From positions 55,640,778 to 55,704,777 of the forward strand of contig CM076848.1 of assembly GCA_039519185.1 (NCBI GenBank): a DNA stretch of 64,000 nt, given 5' to 3'. The DNA is from Astragalus membranaceus (Eukaryota; Streptophyta; Magnoliopsida; Fabales; Fabaceae). The notes under the pieces are model-generated. The model did not search any database. It saw only the letters and a program-made list of their open reading frames with translations, and was not told the origin of the DNA. Both the position numbers and the translations under genes were made by a program. This document shows, piece by piece, positions 21,121-32,864 of the stretch; position 1 is the stretch's first letter; each line of letters opens with the position of its first letter.

Positions 21121-24100
21121 ATGGATAGAAAGTGGATGTCTGTCAATCGTCTATCGAAAGAATATGCCGATGGAGTGGAACATTTTGTGAACTTTGCTGT
21201 TTGACGTTTAGGAACTTTTAGTAAGTTCAAGTGTCCTTGTTTAAGTTGTTGTTACGCCAATCGAGTTACTGCAGTTGAGTTGGAAAGACATTTAAAGGCC
21301 AACAGAATCTATCAAAGTTATACTTGTTGGACAATGCACGGTGAGGAAAGTGGTGAACCTTCAAATATGGATAATAGTAATCAGAGATGTGATCCGGTTG
21401 ATTATCCTGAAACACATACATTTGATGGCCACCAATTTGAAGAGGTGGCAAAGGCGGTTGAAGACGATCTTAATGATTGTCCTCGAATATTTGAGAAGTT
21501 GATAACCGACGCGGGCTGTACTGAATTCACAAAGTTATTGGCTGTGATAAAGCTGTATAACTTGAAAACTTGCCACGGATGGACGGATAAGAGCTTTACG
21601 GAATTACTCGCACTATTGAAAGATATGTTGCCGGAAGACAATGTGCTCCCTTCTCGGACGTATGATGCAAAATAAATGTTAGGCACCATTGGTTTGAACT
21701 ATGAGAAGATACATGTTTATCCGAATGATTGCATTTTATTTCGGAATGAACATGCATTCTTAAAGTCGTGCCCTAAATGTAATGCATCGCGGTATAAGAA
21801 GAAATAATCTGCTCCAGAAAAGGTATTGTGGTATTTTTCCCATAATTCCTCGATTTAGGCGTATGCATCGTAGTTCAGAAGATGCAAAACAGTTGACTTG
21901 GCATGATGATGAAAGGATTAAAGATGGCATGCTACGACACCCGGCGGATTCTCCGCAGTGAAAAAATATTGATATTGAGTATCCTGATTTTGGGCATGAC
22001 CCAAGAAACCTACGCCTTGCATTGTCTGCCGATGGATTTAACCCGCACGGTATCCAGAGTAGCTATGGCTTGTGATTTTGGCGATTTATAACTTACCTCC
22101 TTGGCTTTGCATGAAACGCAAGTATATGATGTTGTCTTTGTTAATTTCTGGCCCCAAACAACCAAGAAATGATATTGACGTATACTTGGCTCCTTTAATA
22201 GAAGACTTGAAGCAAATGTGGGAGATTGGGGTAGAGGTGTATGATGGATTCAGAGAAGAAAGTTTCATTCTGAAGGCTATGATTTTTGGCACCATTAATG
22301 ACTTTCCAACATACGGCAATCTATCTGGGTACAGTAACAAAGGTCAGTGTGCATGTCCTATATGTGAAGATAATTCGGATTGGATGTGGTTGGAACATGG
22401 TAAGAAGAATATATATCTTGGCCATCGAAGATTTTTGCCTCCAACTCAACAATATCGGGTGTGGAGAAAGGCATTCAATGGGAATTCAGATACTCGTAAA
22501 TCTCCCTCGCCTTTGACCGGTGGACAACTATTTGAAAAGGTGAAAGATTTGAACATTAAGTTTGGGAAGCCTTTTGCAGGAGAGCTTGCCAAACGAGGAT
22601 GGAAGAAAAAGTCGATTTTCTTTGAGTTGCCATACTGAAAGTCATTACACGTAAGACATTTCATTGATGTGATGCATGTTGAAAAAAATGTATTCGAAAG
22701 TGTCATTGGTACCTTACTCAATATGCCAGAGAAGTCTAAAGATACCATCAATACAAGGTTGGATTTGGTTAGTATGGGGTTGAGACCCGAATTGGGTCCG
22801 ATAAAGAAGGGTACACGTACATATCTACCTCCGGCAGCTCATACTCTATCTAGAGAGGAGAAAACTGTCTTTTGTAAGTTTCTTCATGGAGTTAAAGTTC
22901 CAGAGGGGTACTCTTCAAACATTACGAACCTTGTATCGATGAAAGACCTCAAGTTAAAGTCTCTAAAGTCTCATGATTGTCATGTTCTCATGCAGAATTT
23001 GCTACCCACTGGTATACGATCCATTATGCCCAATAAAGTGCGTCAGGCCATAACTAAACTTTGTTTCTTCTTTCAGGCGATTTGTAGTAGAGTGATTGAC
23101 CCTGGAAAGTTGCTAGCTCTGCAAAGATCAATTACTGTCACTTTATGTGAGCTTGAGATGTTTTTTCCGCCTTCTTTCTTTGATATAATGATTCATTTAA
23201 CAGTTCATCTGGTTAGAGAGACACAATTGTGTGGCCCATGTTACATGAGATGAATGTACCCGTTTGAGCGATACATGAAGATATTAAACGGATATGTTAA
23301 AAACAGATCACGACCTGAGGGTTGCATTGCTGAGCGCTATATAGTTGAAGAAGCTATTGAGTTCTCCACCGGCTATCTATCTAGTGTTGAATATTCTGTT
23401 GGGCTGCCAATGGTGCGTCACACAGGAAGCGTTGGTAAAGGGATGACAGGAAGGAAAATAGTGATGGTATCTAGGAAAGAACTAGAGCAAGCACACTTAT
23501 ATGTCCTGCACAATCATAGTCAGGTTGATTCATATGTTGTCAAACACATGGAGATTCTTAGGAATGATCACCCAACTAAGAGTCAAGTCTGGTTAAAAAA
23601 AGAACACAATCGGAGTTTCATACTGTGGCTAAAAGAGCACATTGATATTGAGTTTGTTTCGAATCCTACCTCGATTTCAGAAAGATTGAGATGGTTAGCA
23701 AAAGATCTAAATATACATGTTTTCTCTTACACTAGTTATCTACAAAACGGGTACACGTTCTATACAAAATCCCATGATGATCAGAGTAAAATGCAAAATA
23801 GTGGTGTGACTCTTGTAGCTGAATCTATGCATACATCAAGTGCCAAAGACAGAAATCCCATTTACGCGAATATGTCATACTTTGGTGTCATTGAACACAT
23901 ATGGGAGTTGGATTACAATATGTTTTGGGAGCATGTGTTCCAATGTAATTGGGTTGACAATAATAATGGCGTACAGATGGATGACTCAGGTTTCATGCGG
24001 GTGAATTTCAACAAGTTAGGGTATAAAGATGAACCTCTTATTTTAGCCTCGCAAGCCCAACAGGTGTTTTATGTCACTGATCTAGTTGATATCAATTGGT

Positions 24101-24423
24101 GCATTGTTTTATTGACAAACAAAAAATTATTGGTGAATGACATTGGTGATCAAGCCCACGAAGATGTTGATATTGAGTATGACCCTTTCTTCGGGACATC
24201 ACAACCAATAATAGGGGAAAGTACTTCTAAAGAGGATATTTTGTATGTTAGAAATGATCATAATGATGGAATTACGTTTCGTCGAAAACAAAGTACTAAG
24301 AAGCGAAAAGCAAAATATCATACAAATAAACAAGTAGCTAGTAACATTAGATCGAGGAAAAGGAAAAAGGTAATATATCATGTGTGTTTCTTTTTTATTC
24401 ATTTTTCATATTGTAAAAATTAA
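21121..24423 (+). pseudogene. tnpD-like CACTA transposase, broken
   Basis: The catalytic transposase of CACTA elements. In order: a Transpos_assoc-type N-terminus (MDRKWMSVNRLSKEYADGV, then the cysteine cluster CPCLSCCY) at 21121-21675; a Transposase_21 core at about 22080-22640 (YNLPPWLCMKRK, NDIDVYLAPLIEDLK, TINDFPTYGNLSGYS, GHRRFLP); a DUF4218-like part at 22640-23380 (MHVEKNVFESVIGTLLN, MYPFERYMK); and a DUF4216-like part ending about 24130. Premature stops interrupt the frame at 21202 (TGA), 21673 (TAA), 22636 (TGA) and 23251 (TGA), and further stops or frameshifts lie between 21800 and 22080. The last part, 23254-24423, is open for 389 codons. It cannot make a full transposase. Confidence 0.85.
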
Positions 24424-26526
24424 CTTACTTTATCATGATTATAAAATAACATTTAGCGTAATTTACACAAGTAATAATGCAGGTCGAATGGAATGTTAAA
24501 GACCAACCGATTGGTGAAAATGGTAGAGAGTTGCAAAGCTTCATTGGTGCCAGAGCAAGGCAGGATATACCAATTACAATCACAAGTTGGAATAATAAAA
24601 AGATGCATCTTTGGAGAAACTTAAAGAGGAGCTATGGTATTTGATACAGGTATGGGTCTTATTTTGACCATACAGTTATTTTATAATTAAATATGTAAGC
24701 ATATTTATAATCATTTTGTTGAATGTAAGCAAAAATACTTTGATGTGGATGACCTTCGAAAAGACTATTGCCTTATGAAAGATGGAAAGGCGCACAGAAG
24801 ATTCAGATCAGCTCTAAAAGGTTGGGTGAGAGATGAAGAGGGGAACATCAGAAACCGTCCTCCACCACGATATGATGGGATTATAACATCGGAGGATTGG
24901 AGTGCATTTGTATCTTCACGCGAAGATGAGGAATTCCAGGTTTGTACAATTACTTATCATACATATACCTATATTTGACAATTATAAAGTATTAATGTAA
25001 AATGATTTGTCTTTATAGAGATTAACCAATGAAAATCGCGAGAGAGCAGCAAGTTCTGAATACCCTTATAGAGCCGGTGTTAAGGGTTATCACGAGATTG
25101 AAGAACAATTGGTAGACACATTATCTTTTATTTTATCTATCATTTATTAAATTAATCTTCTGATTTATTTACTAATAAATGGTAAATTCTAATAGCTGCG
25201 GGAGGACGGAAAAGATCCTACTCAGGAATCTATTGACCGACATGTTTTGTGGTTAGAAGCCCGACAAAACAAAGATGGTGTCATTGACAACCCAAAAACG
25301 AGAGAGGTGTCTCAAAAAATTGTAAGTATGATAAAATTAATTTTTTTTATAATGTTTATATTACTTATAATGTCTAATAATTTTTGTGAATCAGGAATCC
25401 ATATCACAATCAGTATCACAAGGAGAGATTACTGATTGTGATGGTCCGAATGACATCCTTGGTCGTGCATTGGCAATTGAAGAGTATTCAGGTCGTCTAC
25501 GGGGTTTGGGATTTGGCATTTCTCCAACCACTTTTTGGGGTTCAAAGAGGCAAAAGAAACAAGAGACACAAGAAAGTAGAGAAAGAAAACGGTTGGAAGC
25601 CATGGTATTGATGCTACGGGAAGAACTTAATGAATTAAAAGATAAATGGGGTCCAAGGACTGATGATGTACCATCTCCTAACCCAAATAGCTTCAAGGAT
25701 AGTTGCAATATTGCGTCCAATGAGGTAATTATTGTTGGACCGTCTTTTTATTTTTTACATTTTACCTTTGTAGATATTAATATTTGGTTATTTGGTTATT
25801 ATTTAATTTAGGGTAACAAGAACAATTGTGAATTATATACATCAAACCCGCTTACGTTGGTCGCAAAGGGCTTTGTTTGTAACAATGAGGACTCCACCTT
25901 GCACAATCTACCCATGCCTCCAAATCACGTGAGAGTCAGAGTTGAGTTTGTTGTTGTGGAAAATGCATTATTGCCGGTACCAATTGACACTACACATATG
26001 ACTTTGTTGACTGTGAATGATGCACTTGGCACCTTTTTTGTGGCATGGCCAGCAAATCTTATCAATGTATGGAGCAATTAATATATTTGTTAATAATTCA
26101 TTGGCTTATTGTCATATATTAATAACTAATTATATTTCTAATATAGGTAAACAAAGCAAGATCTCGGATTTCTGGGCATGTTGGCGAATCCCAACCCTCC
26201 CCTTCTATTGGTTGCAAGAAGAATGTGTCTAGGCGAGAAGCTAGCGAAAATGAGATTCAATACCAACCCCCCTTCTATTACTAGCAAGAAGTCAGTGTCT
26301 CGGCAAGTAGATAAAGGGAAGGAGGTTCAATCCCAACCCCCCTTCTAAGGAATTTATTAGTTATCTAAAGATTCATGCCTCAACAATGACGGGTGCAGAT
26401 TTGATAACTGCATTGGTTGATCCAGACATCTTGGGAGATATCCACCAAATCTGCCTTTCAAATGTGGAACTGCAAGAGGTATATGATCACAAGTGGGCAT
26501 CTGGGGCTACTATTAATATATACATC

Positions 26527-26528
26527 AG

Positions 26529-26580
<52 letters not shown>

Positions 26581-26640
26581 CATCATTATTATTATTACTA
26601 TTATTGTTATTATTTGTTAATTTATTTGTATACATTTTAA
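26527..26640. repeat. (ATT)n microsatellite
   Basis: Long ATT run within an intron of the broken tnpA/Ulp1-like gene. Confidence 0.92.
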
Positions 26641-27224
26641 CTATAGGTATTTGTACCATGAGATTATGAACCCCATGGAACGAACACATAGATTTATCTT
26701 CTTGTGCCCCGAACGTACTTTTCTACGCAACGTCCGCTTTGATAAAGACATGTCAAAAGCCATGGTTAAAGACTTGAAGAAAGCGATTAAAGAAAACAAC
26801 AAAGCGGTAAAAGCATATATCGATAGACACTTGGCTTTGGCACATGAAAGAAGCTGTGATAGCTTGTTTTTTGGCACCCATCAACTTATGATAAGAAATT
26901 TAATCTATATATATATAACGTGTTTTTGAAATATCTGTTATTTATTTGGATACTCAATTTTTTTGTAGGGCACATTGGATATTTTTGGTAGTTGATCCTA
27001 AAAGAAATAGAACTTTCTATTTGGATTCGTGTCATGGTCATTATACCAACCACCTCAAGGTGAAAGGAGTATTTGAAAGGTGTGTATTTAGTTACATCGC
27101 ATAATTCATCATTTAAATTATGTATGTATTTCGATTAATTAATACATTTATATGTATGATGTTTAAGTTGTATGATGACTTAATGGGGATCGAATGAGAG
27201 GAGGGCTAGAGACAGGAATGTCAA

Positions 27225-30200
27225 TGTCATACCCTAATTTTGTCCGCCAAAGTCAAAACCTTTTTTTTCAAACAAAAATGGAAACAATAAGGGTAATTCA
27301 TAATTTGTGTAGGTTAATGGACTTCCGCATTTATGTGTATTTGTCCCCTATCTCGCATTTTTATTTGAATTACGCGCATGCACCAGTCGTAACTGCGTGA
27401 GCTTCCCTTTTGCCCTTGCCATTTGGCATACATTTTAATCTTCAAAAATGCCATTTATTGATTGTTATTAATTTTTGGCACCCAAAAAAGAAAAAAAAAC
27501 ATTTTTATTAATTTTTGAGAATTTTAGGGAATAAAATAGTGCATGTTTCAATATCTGTGGGTATTCAAATGAGAGCAAGTTAATTATTTTTGAACTAAAC
27601 CAAGTCAAGGATGAAAAATACAATTTATTCTATCAAGGATAATTTTCGTATAATTTTTTGGAAGAGAATCCTAGTTCAAAATAATTAAAAGGCATTTTTC
27701 CCATTTTTATTGCACAAGAAAGCTGAAAAGGGACCATTAAATATTCCCCGATTATTAAATGACAACTTTTATTGCCATGAATAATTAGAGGGATATTTTT
27801 ATGGTGCACTATTTTCAATAGGTGCACTATCATTTGCATGCCCAAAAATTCAAAATTCAAATAGAAAGTAAAATGTGTCCTCAATAAGACAAAAGACCAA
27901 AAAGGAGAAGCAACTTTCCCTCCCCATTTTGTTGCCTTGGCCGAATTCCCTCTCTCTCCCTCCCCCCACAATTTCTTCCACACTCTTCTATTGTACAATT
28001 ATTCCTTAAGAATATTCTTGTACTATCCTTAATCCTACCCATTTCATACACATCCCTAATTCCCACACACTCTCATGTAGATTCATACCCTTTTTTTGTA
28101 AATGACACCATCCTCTCACACTCACTCCTTCATAAGAAATTGCAAACTTACTTAAAATAGAACATCCCATTCCTATTCTACCCTTAACCCTATTTTCACC
28201 CAAGACCATATATGAGCCTACTCTCCCAAAATACAAAAAACAAGTTCATTTTTTGCACAAAAACCTCTACTCCCTCCTCTCCTTGGGCGAATACCTCCTC
28301 CCCTCCCTCACCTCATCTTTTCAATTTCCTCACTCAGTCATCCATCAAAACACCTTTCCTACACTAAATCTTCCATCCTTCTTGCATTCTTCTCAAAGAT
28401 TCATATTCAAATTCAAGGATCAAGTTCAAAGTTGAAGATTGAAGAGTAGATTAAAAGGGTTTTGCATTCATTCATCTCATTTCCTTCCTTATTCTAGCTT
28501 GGAGTTGAGGTATACTTTAAAACCTAGCATCATCTTCCAATTTTAGCATCAAAGATGTAAATCATCACTTCGTTTTGGCATCCCATTGCATTTTAATGTC
28601 ATAATGTTAGCATAGTTGTTGTTGTTGAGTGAGAGATGTATTTCAAGTATCTTGACAAACACTTTGGGAGGTTTGGGTGCTTGGAATGCTTCTCTCCTTT
28701 AGAATAAATTGTGTGTTGTTGTTATTTCACTCATTTCTTGTTGTTTTCATGAATAAAATGATGATTTGAAGCTTATTTCATTTCGCATATTAGAGGAAAA
28801 TTAGGGTTTGTGTGATTGTTATGAATTTCTTTGCTTGATCATGTGAATCCTTGCCAAAAGTTTAATCTATGTTGTTCTCTTGCATTATCTTGTGTTTCCA
28901 TGAATAAAATGAGATTTAGGGTTTATGTTAGTTTCGCATGTTTCAAAGAAATTAGTGTTTATGAGATTTTTGATGAGTTGGTTGTCTAATCTTGCAATTA
29001 CTTGGAATTGAACCTTGATTATGATGTTTGTTTGCTTAAAACTTGTTGTTCTCATGAATTTGCTTGCAAATCATGCCCTGTGTTGATGATTGGCAAGAGG
29101 ACTCTCACTTGTGCTTTGATGCACACTTTAAGTGTTGAGGATTGCCTAAGAGGATTCAATTTCTTTTGTGATTCCTAGTGAACAATAATGCAAATTTAGG
29201 TTTCATTTCCTTACCAATTGCTTTGATTACCAAAAACAACTTATAAATCATTTTGAAATGCTCTTGGTCTTGCAAATAAGTAATTGTTTTGAAACAATTT
29301 TTGGTTTTGTGTTGACAGTTTGGTAAGAGGATTTGACACCTATGCACTTGTGCATATCCCAAGTGTCAAAGATTACCTAAAGGGATTCAACACCCTAATT
29401 GCCTAAACTTGTCAATTTAGTCTTAAGACTGGCCTATGATCTTGCATGAGGCAAATGCCCCTTTTAATTTATTCCTTCCATGTGGTTGATTGAAGAAATG
29501 TATTAGACATTGATGACATCAAAAGGATACCACATGGGTGCTTATGTCTAATGTTGATGTGAAATCCTTAGGGTTTTGCAAGTGATTCATTAGAAGTTTG
29601 ATATCACTTGTGCTTTGAAATGCCTTTGCCTATTCACATATTGTGTCATAAATGCCTAGTTAGGTTCATCCCATTGCCTAGCATCTTCAATAAGATGTGC
29701 AACTTAGGTTCATTTTCTTGCCTATTCATGCATTTTTGCCAAAATGTTCAACTTGGGTTCATTCCTTGCCTATTTATGTATCGTGTCATAATGTGTGTAG
29801 TCTAGGTCCACTTTCAATCAAAAGCTTTTTCAAGCATCAAAATCATTCCCTAAACAAGAATCAATCCAATTGCGAAAACTCTTCAAAATCAAACTTTGTT
29901 AGTAGTCTTGTGAAGTCTTTGCTTGCATGTTTATTAACAATGAGGTACTAGTGGCGATCACTTGTAGCCTTTTCTCAATTGATCATCATGAATGCCTAAT
30001 TTTCCTAAAGATTTTCACTAAATCAAAAACTTTGTTAGTAGTCTTTTGAAGCCTTTGCTTGCATGATTATTAACAATAGAGTGCTAATGGTGGTCACTTG
30101 GAGCCTTTGCTCAATTGATCATCATGAAAGCTCAATTTTCACAATTAAACAAGATAAAAAACAAAAACCTTTTTCTAGACAACCCAGAACTACGTAGCTT

Positions 30201-30697
30201 TGAATTCTCCATCGCACTGGGAGATACGTAGGAGCGGATATTCTCCGTCAAGCACAACAAACCCAAAACATTTTTCCTTTCAAAAACCAAACACTTTTCC
30301 AAAATAAAACATTTTTCAAAAACAAGAACTACGTTGCTTTGAATTCTCCATCGCACCGGGAGATACGTAGGAGCGGATACTCTCCGTCAAGCGCGAAAAC
30401 TAAAATTTTTTCATTAAGTCATTCACCAACAAACGAGGTAAAAACAAAACATTTTTCCGAATCAACTTTGCAAATCACATATTTAATTAAGGTAACCCTT
30501 CTTTGAAGGGACGTTATGGGGTGCTAATACCTTCCCCATACGTAATTAGACCCCCGAACCCAAATCTAATGGTTCCAAAGACCATTGCTTTCCAAAAAAG
30601 GTTTTTTCGATGTTTTACCTTTAAAAAATATTGGTGGCGACTCTAAAATCCCGTTGTGCGAAGAAAAATCCCTCCAAGGATTTTTCGGGGTGCGATA
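27225..30697 (+). mobile_element. Solo LTR, Ogre/Tat-like Gypsy
   Basis: 3473 bp starting TGTCATACCCTAATTTTGTC and ending GGGGTGCGATA, with the exact duplication GTCAA on both sides (27220-27224 and 30698-30702). The start and the (c)ggggtgcga end are the form seen in very long Ogre/Tat LTRs of legumes; the final CA has become TA. There is no internal region, so it arose by LTR-LTR recombination. It contains two direct duplications: a 118-bp one (about 29890-30125) and a 60-bp one beginning ctacgt(a/t)gctttgaattct (30191, 30328). It splits the Ulp1 part of the CACTA gene. Confidence 0.85.
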
Positions 30698-31225
30698 GTC
30701 AACAATAAAACAAAATGGATAGTAATAACGGTAAGTTTGTAATCAATATTCTTATCTATGTAAATATTGTTCGCATTTTAATAATTAATTGTTATTTTGA
30801 TTTCTTGTGTCCCAGACAACCAAACAATGATGATTGCAGGGTATTACGTTATGAAGTTTATGAAGGACATAGTCACTCACAATCAAATGCAAATTCCAGA
30901 AAATGTATGTAATTTATATAGTTTGTTTTTTGACAAGTAATTCCATATCTAGCATTTAACACTTAATTCTAAGTTTATTTTATTTTTGCAGTATTTTCCT
31001 GGAAATGAGGTTGGAGCTCCATTTTACTGATGACCAACTTACTGAGATCAAGGGAGAGTGGTGTCATCATGTTGCCCGTTTGATTAATGAAAATCGAAAT
31101 TCATCTAACTTTGGTTAGCTGGTTTTTTGTTCCCCACAATGGATGTCATGTCATTTTTGCTGTCTATGTTAACATTCAGAATTTGGTTAATGATTTATGT
31201 AATTTTTGTTGGTACTTTGCTGATA

Positions 31226-31227
31226 TG

Positions 31228-31292
<65 letters not shown>
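31226..31292. repeat. (AT)n(GT)n microsatellite
   Basis: About 20 bases of AT followed by about 45 bases of GT near the right end of the CACTA element. Confidence 0.93.
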
Positions 31293-31483
31293 TAGATGGA
31301 TTTATAAGTTTGTTAGTTGGAATTTGATTTACAATTGGTTAGTTGATTTGAAATTTGGTTCATATTGGTTGTTGAGTTGATATTGGTTGTTGTTGGTTGA
31401 TGAAAATGAGAGTAGGGATGTGCTGCAAAATATTGGATATACTAGAAACAGGAAAAAATATTTTAAAAAGAAAACATAGTATC

Positions 31484-31848
31484 AGGGGCGCTTGCAGTTA
31501 GAAGCGCCCCTGTTGGTCTTACCCCCACTTGACAATCAGGGGCGCTCCCAGTAAAAAGCACTTCTGTTGGTCAGACCAACAGGGGTGCTTCTAACTGCAA
31601 GTCCCCCTGATTGTCAAAGTGCGCTAAGACCAATAGGGGCGCTTGTTACTGCGAGCGCCCCTGATTGTCAGGGGCGCTAAGACCAACAGGGACGCTTTTT
31701 TGTTGAGCGCTTCTGTTTCTTAATAATTAGAGGCGCTTGTTGTGCGCTCATGTAGAAGGGTTGGCAACAGGAGCGCCAGATTTAGGGGCGCCCGAAAGCG
31801 CCCCCAATAGATAAAAAAACGCCCCTAATAACCTTTCCTGTTGTAGTG
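31484..31848 (+). repeat. CACTA right end with subterminal repeats
   Basis: At least nine GGGGCGCT/AGCGCCCC units in alternating direction (31487-31820) precede the terminal TGTTGTAGTG. The right side is richer in these motifs than the left. Confidence 0.8.
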
Positions 31849-32102
31849 CATTACTTAATTATAGGAGGAAAAGTGAAGGATAAAAGTTAGGAATTTAATT
31901 TGGAGCGTGATTAATTGGTGTTTATGGTTATGCAACAAAATTAATTTTGAAGGGTGTGATTGCCAAACATACAAATATTATAGGACATGTGAAGACATTA
32001 TCATGGGTTGGTCGTCAGCACCAGAAGGAATGAATTTAGAACATAACTATGATGGGTGAATAAATCGTCTGGGGTGTATGGTAGAACTTACTTCTAGGTT
32101 TA

Positions 32103-32258
32103 GATTGTTTAACTTTTCGGCGCCAAAGTCAACGTGACTTTGTCTCTACATCTCTCTAATTTATTTTTCATGTTTACTAATATTCTCTCTCTCTCGTGTT
32201 TTTCTATTCAAATTTTGCCTAAATCACTCTGACTCTGGCGCCAAAAGTTAGACAATCC
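32103..32258. mobile_element. Small MITE, about 156 bp
   Basis: Terminal inverted repeats of about 28 bp: gattgtttaacttttcggcg on the left, ggattgtctaacttttggcg from the right end reverse complemented. No clear duplication seen. It lies 19 bp before the left Ulp1-MULE copy. Confidence 0.6.
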
Positions 32259-32276
32259 AAATCCCTTAATTCCAAA

Positions 32277-32331
32277 GAGACTGATTTAGGTAACTAAGGA
32301 AATCCTTAGTTTTTATTACTAAATCAGTCTC
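32277..32331. repeat. Terminal hairpin of the left copy
   Basis: The outermost 55 bp form an inverted repeat: GAGACTGATTTA pairs with TAAATCAGTCTC, around an inner dyad ctaaggaaatccttag. The other copy has the same at 46422-46476. The opposite end of the element lacks it. Confidence 0.85.
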
Positions 32332-32864
32332 AGCCATTAGATCTGTATTATTTTACTTAAATAAGATCCAATGGCTATCAATTTAGGAGGGTATCTAGGT
32401 AATTTTACACACCCATTCCTCCATCCCTGCACAGTAGCATAATGTCTTCTTCCTCTCTCCATCGCACACCATCCTTGCAACGGCAAACCACCACGCCGCA
32501 CCACGCCGCACCACGTCAACTGATAGTATCGACAGTAGTTGTAGCTGGTTTCTCCATGGTTTGGGTTCTCTTTGAAGTGGTTGAATATAAAATGTTACTC
32601 TACTATGTCACATCCTCATTGCCCTTATGCTTATCCTCTTTGTTTGGCATAATGCAGCTGGTCTTGTTACCTGGTAATCTAACCTTGTCCATTGATGATT
32701 GATTCTAATTCAATTTGTGCATTAGATCTGTACTAATTCTGGACACCATCGAACGTGGTCTCCGCAGTAAACTCACTGTAAGTAAATCTCTTCACTCACC
32801 TGTTCGATAAAATGCCTAAACCAAAACACCATAACTATAATTTATCAAAAACTATAACCACAAA

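Larger units (their letters stand above)
24481..31030 (+). pseudogene. tnpA-like Transposase_24/Ulp1 gene, broken
   Basis: The second CACTA gene, in several exons. Transposase_24-type sequence runs from 24481 to about 25700 (TSWNNKK, frameshift near 24600, then FDVDDLRKDYCL, KAHRRFRSALKGWVRDEEGN, EDWSAFVSSREDEEFQ). Introns with gt/ag borders follow 24940, 25110 and 25320. A DUF8039-like piece is at 25857-26070. The Ulp1 cysteine-protease domain starts near 26386: the His-containing AHWIFLVVD and the Asp in YLDS are at 26970-27050. Its last part, with the Cys region and GYYVMKFMKDI, lies at 30815-30905, beyond the solo LTR. An extra base just after the Cys codon (near 30839) shifts the frame there. 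Dead as it stands. Confidence 0.75.
19967..31848 (+). mobile_element. CACTA (En/Spm) transposon, 11.9 kb
   Basis: Begins CACTACAACA and ends TGTTGTAGTG, flanked by the 3-bp duplication CAT (19964-19966, 31849-31851), the standard CACTA pattern. Both subterminal regions carry many GGGGCGCTTTT-like repeats in both directions. Inside, on the plus strand, are a tnpD-like transposase (21121-24423) and a second gene with Transposase_24, a DUF8039-like segment and a Ulp1-protease domain (24481-31030). Both genes are broken. A 3.5-kb solo LTR sits in the second gene; without it the element would be 8.4 kb. Confidence 0.93.
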
